From positions 1 to 53,024 of the forward strand of contig JAILDR010000126.1 in NCBI GenBank assembly GCA_024689285.1: a stretch of DNA of 53,024 bases, given 5' to 3'. Every line of letters starts with the position of its first letter. Position 1 is the stretch's first letter. A program made the position numbers and the translations under genes. The DNA comes from Bacteroidales bacterium (lineage in GTDB: Bacteria > Bacteroidota > Bacteroidia > Bacteroidales > F082). Of this stretch, positions 43,127-51,804 are shown one piece after another. A model generated the notes under the pieces. It was not told where the DNA came from, did no database searches, and saw only the letters and a program-made list of their open reading frames with translations.

Positions 43127-45364
43127 ATGAAAGCAAGAAACATCGTCATCCTGATGGCCCTCTGCCTGTCGGCAAATGCTTGGGCACAAGAGACCGCCGT
43201 GAAAGACTCTGTTCCACAGACGAAGGAGGAGCGCAATCGTAATGTGATGCTGAATGCATCGAGTGACAACCAGCCCCGTCAGATTTCCATCGGCCTGCCC
43301 GATGGCGAAGCGGTGGATATCATCGAGGATGGTACACCGGTGAGCTATCTTTTCTGGCCCGATTATCCTTATTATTCTTGGCGTGGTGGCGTAAGCACGG
43401 CCTCTCAAAGCCTGTTGTCACTCAGCGAAAGTACACTGCAATATGGCAAAGTGGGCTACATCCTGAATTCCACCACTGTGCAGGCTGGTGAACAATTCCA
43501 AGGCTTGGTGAACTATACCACCAACATCTTTGGCAAGCAGGTGGCTGATGTGAATGTATCTGGCCCTATCGCCAAAGGCTGGGGTTATATGGCAGGTGCC
43601 TACTTGGGCTTCGACCCACAAAGTAATCGCCTGGATGCCTTGGATCCACAAGACCAGATGCAGATTTACAAGGTGGGCATCAACAACCGCTTTGCCAACG
43701 GCAAGGGTAGTGTGAGCTTGCTGTACAAATATGCCAACTATGTGTCCATGCCCGACAACTATGGACTGTTTTACTACAATGGGAAAGATGGAAGCGTGGA
43801 TGAGCTGGGCGACTTTAACTTAGGACATGACCAGTTGCTGGCCGACTATCAGTATATCAACTACATAGACGTGCGCGACGGCAAGCGGGTGCGCCGTACC
43901 ATGCGTCGTGCCAACATCGTTGAGAATCACCAGATTACCTTCAACTTGGGCTATAACTTCAACGACAACTTGAAGCTGGACATCAGCAGCAAAGTGAAGT
44001 TTGCCGACATGAACAAAGTGATGATGAAACTGGGTGGTATCTTCACTGCCGATGCTACCGATGGCTACGCCTATACGACAGGAGTGCCCTATGCAGGCAA
44101 TATCCAGAATCGCTATATGCTTTACTTCGAGGGCTTTGAGAAGAGCTGGATGACTACTGCCCAACTTACCGGAAAGAACGACAACCACAGTTGGCGACTG
44201 GCATTGAACGAGTGGTACAACCGTGCCGGCATCTATACTGAAACGGGCATCTATGCCCATGAGGCCAAGGCATCGCCTTCCCGTTTGCTGAAGGATGGCG
44301 AAGAGGGTTCATCCTACAACGATGGTAGCGAATACTATAACGGACACGAGAACCGACTGGCACTGATTGCTTCCGATGACTGGGACGTAACCAGAAACCT
44401 GTGGCTGTCAGCAGGCGTACGCTTGGAATGGATGACCCAAGGCGGACGTGCGGCATTGGCTTATACTGAAGAGGGAAAGATCATCGAGCCCAAGAATGAG
44501 CGCACTTATATGTATAACCTGGCAAATGGCGTGAAAAACAGATTTGGCAACTACAACTGGTTCAACCCATCGTTTACCTTCAACTTCCGCTATACCATCG
44601 CCAAAGGTTTCGGGCTGGTGGGTGAATACGTCTATTCCAAGCAACGCCCTAACTTGCAGGACTATGCAGGCCCATATATGCCGCTGATGGATCCTATCAA
44701 TGTGCACATGGCCAAAGGCGGTATCTATTGGAACAACGATTGGATGCAGCTGACATCTCAGATTACATTCATCAACCAGACGAACTATAAGTTCCGTGAG
44801 CAGTTCACCAATCCGAAAGACCAGAGCGAAACCATTATCCTGCCTATCGTCAACGATGTGCAGACCTTGGGATGGACTACCGATGCCGTGTTCAACTATA
44901 AGGGTTTCAGCTTCCACAGCTTGCTGACGCTACAGAATCCGAAGTATAAGAACTTCACTTTCCAGCCTGTTTTCAGCGATGGTCCTGGACAATTGTATAA
45001 TTTCAACGACAAGAATGTGATTGCGATGTCGAAGCTCATCATGGAGCTGGATCCTTCGTATCAATGGGACAAGTGGCGCATCTGGCTGAGTTTCCGCTAT
45101 CAGAGCAAGCAATACATCAATCGCACCAACTCACTGTACTTCAAGGGTCGTTGGGAAACATTCGGTGGAATCGACTTCGAGGTGAACAAGCATCTGTCAC
45201 TGTCACTGAACGTCATCAACATCCTGAACCAGAAGGGTGCCAATGGAAGCATCCCTGCCGCCGACCTGGCAACCGACGTAAGTGCTTACCAGCACCATTA
45301 CCTGATGTCGGGTACATATATCCGCCCGTTCACCATGGAACTGACGGCTTCACTGAAGTTCTAA
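43127..45364 (+). CDS. TonB-dependent receptor-type outer-membrane barrel
   Basis: 745 residues from the ATG at 43127, which has a signal peptide ending WAQ. A short plug-like segment (VDIIEDGTPVSYLFWPDYPYYSWRGG onward) is followed by a long barrel, ending ITSQITFINQTNYK-type and MELTASLKF with an aromatic last residue. There is no carboxypeptidase-regulatory domain and no SusD partner. The ligand is unknown. Two FNR-like boxes and a TACCTTTG box lie upstream. It ends 1 bp before a convergent permease gene. Confidence 0.8.
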   Translation: MKARNIVILMALCLSANAWAQETAVKDSVPQTKEERNRNVMLNASSDNQPRQISIGLPDGEAVDIIEDGTPVSYLFWPDYPYYSWRGGVSTASQSLLSLSESTLQYGKVGYILNSTTVQAGEQFQGLVNYTTNIFGKQVADVNVSGPIAKGWGYMAGAYLGFDPQSNRLDALDPQDQMQIYKVGINNRFANGKGSVSLLYKYANYVSMPDNYGLFYYNGKDGSVDELGDFNLGHDQLLADYQYINYIDVRDGKRVRRTMRRANIVENHQITFNLGYNFNDNLKLDISSKVKFADMNKVMMKLGGIFTADATDGYAYTTGVPYAGNIQNRYMLYFEGFEKSWMTTAQLTGKNDNHSWRLALNEWYNRAGIYTETGIYAHEAKASPSRLLKDGEEGSSYNDGSEYYNGHENRLALIASDDWDVTRNLWLSAGVRLEWMTQGGRAALAYTEEGKIIEPKNERTYMYNLANGVKNRFGNYNWFNPSFTFNFRYTIAKGFGLVGEYVYSKQRPNLQDYAGPYMPLMDPINVHMAKGGIYWNNDWMQLTSQITFINQTNYKFREQFTNPKDQSETIILPIVNDVQTLGWTTDAVFNYKGFSFHSLLTLQNPKYKNFTFQPVFSDGPGQLYNFNDKNVIAMSKLIMELDPSYQWDKWRIWLSFRYQSKQYINRTNSLYFKGRWETFGGIDFEVNKHLSLSLNVINILNQKGANGSIPAADLATDVSAYQHHYLMSGTYIRPFTMELTASLKF

Positions 45365-45365
45365 G

Positions 45366-46610
45366 TTATTCATATCTCATCGAGTTAGCTGGATGGATAC
45401 GGGTGATGAGATAAGACGGGCCTAAGAGCATTAATACAGAAACGATTAGGGTGCCAATGTTGAGGAGCAGCCAAATGGGGAAGCTCAGCGACACTGGCGC
45501 CCGATCCATATAATAAGTGCTGGGGTCGAGCGTGAATAAGCCCGCGTATTTCTGCACGAAATAAAATGCCAAGCCAATCACATTCCCCCACAGCATTCCC
45601 CTACCAATCAGAAAAACCGATAGCCACAGAAACAGATGCCTCACGGTGGTATTGTTAGCTCCCAGCGATTTCAGTATGCCAATCATCTGCGTGCGTTCGA
45701 TGATGATAATCAGCAAACCGGCAATCATCGTGAAGCCCGCTATGCCAATCATCAGCACCAGTATCACCCAAATGTTTACATCCAACACCTCCAACCACGA
45801 AAACACGGAAGGATACTGTTGCTCCACATTCACTGCACAATATTGAGTGCCCCGACGGTCGGTATAGTCATTCAGCAAAGCGCCAAGCTCAAAGGTGGTG
45901 GACTCCAATTCACTGAAATCACTGATCGTCAATTCAATGCCCGTAGCCTCATCCGTTTCCCAATGGTTCAGGCGATTCACCATATAGATATCCGAAAACA
46001 CATACACGTCATCGAAAGCTGCAAAATTCGTTTCATAGACACCCGCCACCAAGAGCTTCCTTGCCCTCACGTTCTCATCCATGAAATAAGTATCAATCCT
46101 GTCGCCCACCTTCAAATGAAGTTTGTTGGCAATAGCCTCTGATACAACCACTTGATTGATGGATGCCGTATCGCTAAATTGGGGGAATTCCCCTTCCATA
46201 AGATGCTGTTGGAAGAAATCAGTTTGGTAATCAGGTCCTATTCCCTTGATGACCACTCCTTGAAAAGAATCATCTGTCTTGATCATCCCAGCTTTCTGGG
46301 AAAAACGCTGCATGTGAGTTACTTGCCCATGACTATTCAACAAATCAGCCAGTTGAGCATCAAACACCACAGGGCTTGTTTCATAACCCGACAAGGCATT
46401 CACATCCGTCACCGTCAAATGCGAGGCAAAACCAGTCAGCTTGCCCCTCACCTCATTCTTAAAGCCCGTCACCACAGCCACAGAGATAATCATCACCGCC
46501 AGTCCGATGGCGATGCCAATCATCGAGATAATCACAGCAGGACGAGAGACCTGCTTCGAAATCGCAGGTCCCTTATAGATCCTTTTGGCCAAAAAGACAG
46601 GCAGATTCAT
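45366..46610 (-). CDS. LolC/LolE-like ABC transporter permease (FtsX/MacB family)
   Basis: 414 residues with a first helix at about 25-50 (VIISMIGIAIGLAVMIISVAVV), a large periplasmic MacB-like domain (about 55-270) and three helices at 275-405 in the FtsX arrangement. VVTGFKNEVRGKLTGFASHLTV resembles LolC/LolE. These proteins, with an ATPase, move lipoproteins from the inner membrane to LolA. The partner ATPase is not in the window. Starts overlapping by one base with the aminotransferase stop. Confidence 0.8.
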   Translation of the reverse strand: MNLPVFLAKRIYKGPAISKQVSRPAVIISMIGIAIGLAVMIISVAVVTGFKNEVRGKLTGFASHLTVTDVNALSGYETSPVVFDAQLADLLNSHGQVTHMQRFSQKAGMIKTDDSFQGVVIKGIGPDYQTDFFQQHLMEGEFPQFSDTASINQVVVSEAIANKLHLKVGDRIDTYFMDENVRARKLLVAGVYETNFAAFDDVYVFSDIYMVNRLNHWETDEATGIELTISDFSELESTTFELGALLNDYTDRRGTQYCAVNVEQQYPSVFSWLEVLDVNIWVILVLMIGIAGFTMIAGLLIIIIERTQMIGILKSLGANNTTVRHLFLWLSVFLIGRGMLWGNVIGLAFYFVQKYAGLFTLDPSTYYMDRAPVSLSFPIWLLLNIGTLIVSVLMLLGPSYLITRIHPANSMRYE

Positions 46611-47809
46611 CAGACAGTCCTTCCAGGATAAGCCTCAAGCGCTTTCCGCAGCACAAACAAGGCCCTTGTCAGGTCATCCTTCTTCAAAACGTATGCGATT
46701 CGCACCTCGTTAACGCCAACGCCAGGAGTGGTATAGAAGCCAGAAGCAGGAGCCATCATCACTGTCTCACCCTCATAGTTGAAATCGTTCAGGCACCACA
46801 TGCAGAACTTCTCGGCATCATCCACAGGCAACTTCGCCACCGTGTAGAAAGCGCCCATCGGAATGGGAGAATACACGCCAGGAATGCGGTTCAATCCGTC
46901 AATCAAGCACTTACGTCTTTCCACATACTCATCGTATGTTTCACGAAGGTATTCCTCTGGCACATCCAATGAAGCCTCGGCGGCAATCTGACCAATCAAC
47001 GGAGGACTCAACCTTGCCTGGCAGAACTTCATCACAGCTGCCCTGATTTCAGGATTCTTGGTAATCAACGCACCAATACGGATGCCGCACTCAGAGTAAC
47101 GTTTCGACACCGAGTCGATAAGCACCACATTCTGCTCGATTCCTTCCAAATGGCAGGCAGAAATATAAGGAGAGCCGGTATAGATGAACTCACGATACAC
47201 CTCATCGGAGAACAAGAACAAATCGTACTTCTTCACCAAATCGCGTATCTGGTTCATTTCACGGCGTGTATAAAGGTAACCCGTTGGATTATTGGGATTG
47301 CAAATCAAGATGGCACGTGTGCGCTCGTTAATCAGCTCCTCAAACTTCTCCACCTTCGGCAAAGAGAAACCTTCCTCGATGGTTGTAGTCACGGTACGGA
47401 TCTTTGCACCAGCCGAGATGGCAAACGCCATATAGTTGGCATAAGCTGGCTCTGGCACAATAATCTCATCACCAGGGTTCAAACACGACAGGAAGGCAAA
47501 GAGCACTGCCTCCGAGCCACCCGAAGTGATAATGATGTCATCGGCCGTCAGATTGATGTTATACTTGGCGTAATAGCCTGTGAGTTTCTCCCTAAAGCTC
47601 TGGTAACCCTGACTCGGACTGTACTCAAGAATCTTGCGGTCGATGTTCTTGATGGCATCGATGGCACACTGAGGTGTGGGCAGGTCGGGCTGTCCGATAT
47701 TCAGATGATACACTTTGACTCCCCTACTCTTAGCTGCATAAGCCAAAGGAGCCAGTTTTCTGATAGGCGATGCGGGCATCTCAGTGCCTCGTATGGAAAT
47801 TTTCGGCAT
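46610..47809 (-). CDS. pyridoxal-phosphate-dependent aminotransferase (class I/II)
   Basis: 399 residues. NPNNPTGYLY holds the pyridine-ring Asn; SDEVYREF has the Asp pairing the PLP nitrogen; Lys236 in SVSKRYSECGIRIG forms the aldimine. It is closest to the aspartate/tyrosine-type class I aminotransferases. The exact donor-acceptor pair is not determined. A TAATTTTG box 29 nt upstream fits the ATG at 47809. Confidence 0.9.
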   Translation of the reverse strand: MPKISIRGTEMPASPIRKLAPLAYAAKSRGVKVYHLNIGQPDLPTPQCAIDAIKNIDRKILEYSPSQGYQSFREKLTGYYAKYNINLTADDIIITSGGSEAVLFAFLSCLNPGDEIIVPEPAYANYMAFAISAGAKIRTVTTTIEEGFSLPKVEKFEELINERTRAILICNPNNPTGYLYTRREMNQIRDLVKKYDLFLFSDEVYREFIYTGSPYISACHLEGIEQNVVLIDSVSKRYSECGIRIGALITKNPEIRAAVMKFCQARLSPPLIGQIAAEASLDVPEEYLRETYDEYVERRKCLIDGLNRIPGVYSPIPMGAFYTVAKLPVDDAEKFCMWCLNDFNYEGETVMMAPASGFYTTPGVGVNEVRIAYVLKKDDLTRALFVLRKALEAYPGRTV

Positions 47810-47837
47810 AATTTATTGCGTAATTCAAATTTAGCTG

Positions 47838-47845
47838 CAAAATTA
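47838..47845 (-). promoter_or_regulatory. -7 promoter box for the aminotransferase
   Basis: The complement reads TAATTTTG, 28 nt before the start codon at 47809. Confidence 0.5.
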
Positions 47846-47881
47846 ATGTAAAATGTAAGTAAAACCAAACTTTTTGTTAGT

Positions 47882-48802
47882 TTATTTTAGCCACACCCGT
47901 TCTCCAATCTCAGGAATATGGTCATCTGCCATTTTGTTGAGCTTGTAGAGGGTCTTCAGGCGCACGCCATACATCTGCGAGATGGTATGCATCGAGTCGC
48001 CCTCGCGCACCTCATGGTAAATCACGTCGGCCACAGTCTTCTTGTTCTTCTCCTTCAGATAGATGATGTCGCCTTCCTCCAACGTGTAGTCACGTTGCAG
48101 GTCGTTGAACTTCGCCAGTTTCTTCCAGCTGATCTCAAACTCTCCACCCAACAGTTGGAAAGTATCACCATCGCGTGCCACCACATAGGCCAAACCGTTG
48201 GCTAACAGCACCTCATGTGGATTAGCCAGCCAAGGCTTCTTCTTCAGCAATTTCTGCCATTTGCGAGCCTCTCGCTTGCTCATGCCTTGGGTGTCGTACT
48301 TATACAATTCATAGGTCTCGATGATGGTTATCAGTTTGTTGGCATACGAAGGGTCGCTGGCATAACCCGCCTTTTTCAAGCCTCTTGCCCAACCCTTGTA
48401 GTCGGTTTTCTTCAGTTGGAACAGAGAGGCATAGCGTTGGTTTCCCACCAAGAAAAGCGAGTGGTCCTGATAGGAATCCTCCACCTTACGGTAAGCCCTG
48501 AAGCACTCGTTAGGGGCATCATCGTTGGCTCTCACACTCTTTCCTCTCCATCCTCCACCACATTTAATGCCAAAGTGATTGTTGCTTTTGCGGGCCAGTT
48601 CACTCAGTCCTGCTCCACTCTCCAACAAACCCTGTGCCAACGTGATACTGGCGGGCACATTGTGCTGCTTCATCTGCTCCACAGCCAAGGGAGCATATTG
48701 CTTGATGTAATTATTGTAGCTCACTTGTCTGCGTTGTGCAAAGGTAGGAATCACTGCCCAAAGGCAGCAAATCAACGCCATATATAGTCCGATATGCTTC
48801 AC
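47882..48802 (-). CDS. secreted glucosaminidase with LysM domains
   Basis: 306 residues, starting with GTG at 48802; a signal peptide ends near FAQ. The glucosaminidase (GH73-like) domain covers about 30-165, with LAQGLLESGAGLSELARKSNNHFGIKC holding the catalytic Glu. The C-terminal part has a LysM-like segment near 200-245 and a clear one at the end (EVREGDSMHTISQMYGVRLKTLYKLN). It cleaves peptidoglycan N-acetylglucosaminyl bonds. The alternative ATG at 48781 would lose the positive residues of the signal peptide. Confidence 0.88.
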   Translation of the reverse strand: MKHIGLYMALICCLWAVIPTFAQRRQVSYNNYIKQYAPLAVEQMKQHNVPASITLAQGLLESGAGLSELARKSNNHFGIKCGGGWRGKSVRANDDAPNECFRAYRKVEDSYQDHSLFLVGNQRYASLFQLKKTDYKGWARGLKKAGYASDPSYANKLITIIETYELYKYDTQGMSKREARKWQKLLKKKPWLANPHEVLLANGLAYVVARDGDTFQLLGGEFEISWKKLAKFNDLQRDYTLEEGDIIYLKEKNKKTVADVIYHEVREGDSMHTISQMYGVRLKTLYKLNKMADDHIPEIGERVWLK

Positions 48803-48871
48803 TTTTCCGTTTTCTTTTCGATTTCAGGAAACAAAATTCAGCAAAATAATTGAAATATGCAATCCCTTTTA

Positions 48872-48879
48872 TATATTTG
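48872..48879 (+). promoter_or_regulatory. -7 promoter box for cdd
   Basis: TATATTTG, 22 nt before the ATG at 48902, which favours that start over the in-frame ATG at 48857. Confidence 0.5.
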
Positions 48880-48901
48880 TAACATAAAACCGTTAGAAAC
48901 C

Positions 48902-49393
48902 ATGAAAGAACACAAGATTGAGATACCTGTCAAGGTATATGCATACGAAGAATTGAGCCTTAACGACCGCACTTTGGTAGATAAGGCCAAAGAGATGACT
49001 TATCAGAGTTATGCCCCCTATTCGCACTTCTCAGTAGGTGCAGCCGCTTTATTGGACAATAAGGTCATCATCACTGGCAGCAATCAGGAGAATGCCGCCT
49101 ACCCATCAGGCATCTGTGCCGAACGCACCACCCTGTTTTATGCCCAAGCCCAGTATCCCGATGCTGCCGTCCAGACACTTGCCATTGCTGCTCGCAACGA
49201 GTCGGGCGATTTCACAAAGTCACCATGTTCCCCCTGCGGAGCCTGTCGCCAAGTGATGCTGGAGAGCCAGGTTCGTGGTGGTATCCCCATGCGTGTTTTA
49301 CTCTATGGATCAGACTACATATACGAGCTGGCTTGCGTGGAAGACCTCCTGCCTCTGTGCTTCACCTCTGCAGACATGAAGGCGGAAGAATAG
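48902..49393 (+). CDS. cdd: cytidine deaminase
   Basis: 163 residues from the ATG at 48902. HFSVGAA (42-48), then C72-A-E74 in SGICAERT for zinc and the catalytic Glu, and PCGACRQ with zinc ligands C112 and C115. It deaminates cytidine and deoxycytidine in pyrimidine salvage. Slightly longer than the usual homotetrameric type. Followed by the promoter of tRNA-Ser. Confidence 0.93.
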   Translation: MKEHKIEIPVKVYAYEELSLNDRTLVDKAKEMTYQSYAPYSHFSVGAAALLDNKVIITGSNQENAAYPSGICAERTTLFYAQAQYPDAAVQTLAIAARNESGDFTKSPCSPCGACRQVMLESQVRGGIPMRVLLYGSDYIYELACVEDLLPLCFTSADMKAEE

Positions 49394-49431
49394 CGCAAAA
49401 TAGGGCGAAAAGAAAAAAAAGTGGCCAAAAA

Positions 49432-49463
49432 TTTGCGTATCCCAAAACTTTGCCCTACATTTG
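49432..49463 (+). promoter_or_regulatory. promoter of tRNA-Ser with canonical -33/-7 spacing
   Basis: TTTG (49432-49435), 20 nt, then TACATTTG (49456-49463). This is the best full match to the Bacteroidota TTTG-N19-21-TAnnTTTG promoter in the window. Confidence 0.7.
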
Positions 49464-49490
49464 CACCGCATTTGAGCGCAAGTGCGGATT

Positions 49491-49577
49491 GGAAGTTTGG
49501 GTGAGTGGCTGAAACCAGCAGTTTGCTAAACTGCCGTACGGGTAACCGTACCGGGGGTTCGAATCCCCCAGCTTCCG
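49491..49577 (+). tRNA. tRNA-Ser(GCU)
   Basis: 87 nt. Acceptor arms GGAAGTT and AGCTTCC pair with one G-T wobble. The anticodon stem GCAGT/ACTGC encloses TTGCTAA with anticodon GCT at 49525-49527. The long variable arm (GTACGG-GTAA-CCGTAC) is the class II feature of tRNA-Ser. T arm GGGG-GTTCGAA-TCCCC. The CCA end is not encoded (CAA follows the discriminator G). It has its own promoter and terminator. Confidence 0.95.
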
Positions 49578-49598
49578 CAAGTGTACCATATTCACCCC

Positions 49599-49628
49599 AA
49601 AAAGAGAGTCTTTACGGCTCTCTTTTTC
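49599..49628 (+). terminator. rho-independent terminator after tRNA-Ser
   Basis: AAAAAGAGAG (49599-49608) pairs with CTCTCTTTTT (49618-49627) around a 9-nt loop, and T bases follow. Confidence 0.8.
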
Positions 49629-49780
49629 TGTTTTTGGTAGCCATACTAATGTTTCCAATTAATGTCTTTATGCATCAGAAAAGGGTATCCAACCATAATA
49701 TAACTATTTTGCCCATAGAGATGCCTTGTCAATAGCCTGTCATGTTAATTATGATTAAAAGACGAGATTAAAACTTGTGA

Positions 49781-49840
49781 AATACCATTTTAATATTTAT
49801 ATTTGCAGAAAATTTGCAAATTTAGCATTGAAATGGTATT
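49781..49840. repeat. 10-bp inverted repeat around the defence-cassette promoter
   Basis: AATACCATTT (49781-49790) and AAATGGTATT (49831-49840) are perfect inverse copies 40 bp apart. The second arm contains the start codon at 49833, the region between carries the TATATTTG box. A possible operator for autoregulation. Confidence 0.5.
49798..49805 (+). promoter_or_regulatory. -7 promoter box for the defence cassette
   Basis: TATATTTG, 27 nt before the ATG at 49833, between the arms of the inverted repeat. Confidence 0.55.
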
Positions 49841-51083
49841 ACAAATTCGATTAAGTAACTTTTTCTCTATTAACGAAGAAGTGATTTTGGATATGCAGGC
49901 AGCAAGTCTTCAGACTAAGGAGTCCAAGGATTTGTTGGGTAATACTTTCGTTTGCAACGACGAAAGGTTGTTGAAAACTGTTGCTATCTATGGAGCTAAT
50001 GCTTCAGGAAAGAGTAACATTATCAAAGCGATAAGGGCTTGTGTTCAAATGATCTTTGAGTCGCATAATTATAACGAGAACACGATCTATGCCTTTACTC
50101 CATTTAAGTTTGGTGGTGTTGGTAAGCCAAGTAAATTCTATATCCGTTTCTTGATAGAGGGTGTTGAATACGAGTATAGCTTTTCCTTGACAAAAACAGA
50201 GATTATAACAGAGGAACTGTATTATTACCCTGTTGGTCGAAAAAAGTTGGTGTTTTCACGAGATGAACGCAAAGGGCCAGACAAAAAGGACATTTATGAG
50301 TTCCGCTCTGCAATTCGCAGACCTATGGACGTGGCTGGTAATACATCAAAGAAAACCCTTTTTGTGTCACGTGCCAGCCAGATGGATAGGGATGTGGCTA
50401 AAGATGTGTTCCGCTATTTCAATGAGCGTTTTATCTTGAACTATTTTGGCTATAACAGCTATTCAATAGAGTCGCTTTTGAATGAGAACAAGGATTTGAT
50501 CCTTAAAGTACTGAAGGCAGCAGATAGTGATATTATTGACATTCGCAGCCAGCACGAATTGAGGTCGCTGACAACTGCAGTGTTTGATCCTCTGAGTAAT
50601 CAGTTGCTTTCGAGGGATGACATACAGAAGCCTCAGTTGAAGATTACAACTTTCCATAGAAATAATCCAGAAGTCCCATTCGATTTTTATTCAGAGGAGT
50701 CAAGTGGTACACAAGAGTTTTTCCATATGATGTTGACAATTCTGAATATCATCAAAGGTAACAAAGTTCTCTTGATTGATGAGATATCAATGGGATTGCA
50801 TGTGAATTTGGTTGAATATATTTTGACTCTGTTCCACAAAAGTGAATCTGCTCAGTTGATTTTCTCTACGCATAACACGAATCTGCTTAATATGAGAAAG
50901 TTGAGGAAAGATCAGGTGTATTTCGTCAATAAGCGTGATGATGGGTCTTCAGAATTGTATTCCCTTTTTGATTTTAAAGACTTCCGTGAAAATATGGATG
51001 CAGAGAAAGCATACTTGCAAGGCCGCTTTGATGCCATCCCATATATCGACGAATCGTATAACACTCTAACACGGCTTGGATAG
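49833..51083 (+). CDS. AAA15-type ATPase of an RloA/AbiL-like defence pair
   Basis: 416 residues from the ATG at 49833; the in-frame start at 49803 overlaps the -7 box. Walker A GANASGKS (54-61), Walker B LLIDEIS with D316 and E317, and a switch His347 in FSTHNTNLL follow the OLD/AAA15 ABC-type ATPase plan, with a variable middle (about 85-290). This is the ATPase half of RloA/AbiLi-type systems. The partner TOPRIM gene starts 1 bp after its stop. Defence against phage is inferred from the family. Confidence 0.82.
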   Translation: MVLQIRLSNFFSINEEVILDMQAASLQTKESKDLLGNTFVCNDERLLKTVAIYGANASGKSNIIKAIRACVQMIFESHNYNENTIYAFTPFKFGGVGKPSKFYIRFLIEGVEYEYSFSLTKTEIITEELYYYPVGRKKLVFSRDERKGPDKKDIYEFRSAIRRPMDVAGNTSKKTLFVSRASQMDRDVAKDVFRYFNERFILNYFGYNSYSIESLLNENKDLILKVLKAADSDIIDIRSQHELRSLTTAVFDPLSNQLLSRDDIQKPQLKITTFHRNNPEVPFDFYSEESSGTQEFFHMMLTILNIIKGNKVLLIDEISMGLHVNLVEYILTLFHKSESAQLIFSTHNTNLLNMRKLRKDQVYFVNKRDDGSSELYSLFDFKDFRENMDAEKAYLQGRFDAIPYIDESYNTLTRLG

Positions 51084-51084
51084 G

Positions 51085-51624
51085 ATGGGAAGAAAAGCTC
51101 GCATATCTAAGGAAAAACAAATGAAACCTAACTTCTTTGTTTTCTGTGAAGGTGAGACGGAAATTGCTTATGTCAAGTTCCTGCGTTCATTATATCGTGC
51201 CCCTATTCAAGTCATACCAAAGAAAGGTAAGTCGAACATCTCAGAAGATTATATTGAAAAATCAAAAAATGAGTATGTGCAAACCGAGCAGGATAAAGTC
51301 TTCTTGATGTATGATTTGGACGTTGATGGGATGCTAGAACAACTGCAGAAGATATCTAATGCAGAACTGTTAGTTTCGAATCCATGTGTAGAACTGTGGT
51401 TCTTGTTGCATTATCAGGAGCAGAAAACAGAAATCTCATCAGACATGTGTATTAAGAAATTGCATAAAGTTTCAAAAGGATACCAGAAGGGAACTTTGTC
51501 AGAAGAAGAGAAAGAAGTGCTTGCCAAAAACAAGGAATTGGCAGTTGAAAGGGCGAAGATCTTGTCAGAAAACAAAAATCCTTCTTCTACGGTTTACATA
51601 TTATTGGAAAAGCTAAAAGGTTGA
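51085..51624 (+). CDS. RloB-family TOPRIM-like protein, effector of the defence pair
   Basis: 179 residues from the ATG at 51085, 1 bp after the ATPase stop. FFVFCEGETE has the TOPRIM Glu22, and MYDLDVDG the paired acidic residues D77 and D79. Family RloB, also AbiLii; the TOPRIM fold suggests a nuclease partner to the ATPase, as in OLD and in the AriA/AriB pair of PARIS. The last part (about 120-179) is helical and charged. The nuclease activity is inferred, not shown. Confidence 0.8.
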   Translation: MGRKARISKEKQMKPNFFVFCEGETEIAYVKFLRSLYRAPIQVIPKKGKSNISEDYIEKSKNEYVQTEQDKVFLMYDLDVDGMLEQLQKISNAELLVSNPCVELWFLLHYQEQKTEISSDMCIKKLHKVSKGYQKGTLSEEEKEVLAKNKELAVERAKILSENKNPSSTVYILLEKLKG

Positions 51625-51804
51625 GGTTCACTACTGTCCGGAGAAATCTGGTCATAGTGAAATGTTTTAATTGTTCGCCATTCGGTTGCGAATGATACGG
51701 CTATTTCTGAAAACCACAAGCAATTGTTGGGAATATTTCATAAATAATCAGCACCCACTACTGAGGTGAGTGCTGCAAGAACTTCCTTTATGGGATTTAA
51801 TCGA
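51625..51804. other. intergenic segment with a possible insertion-element remnant
   Basis: About 180 bp between the RloB-like gene and the leucine-rich-repeat gene. On the minus strand an ATG at about 51741 opens a 24-codon frame (ending RNSRIIRNRMANN), and CTACTGTCCGG near 51631 looks like the end of an insertion element of the kind frequent in Bacteroidales. Both are suggestive only. Confidence 0.3.
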
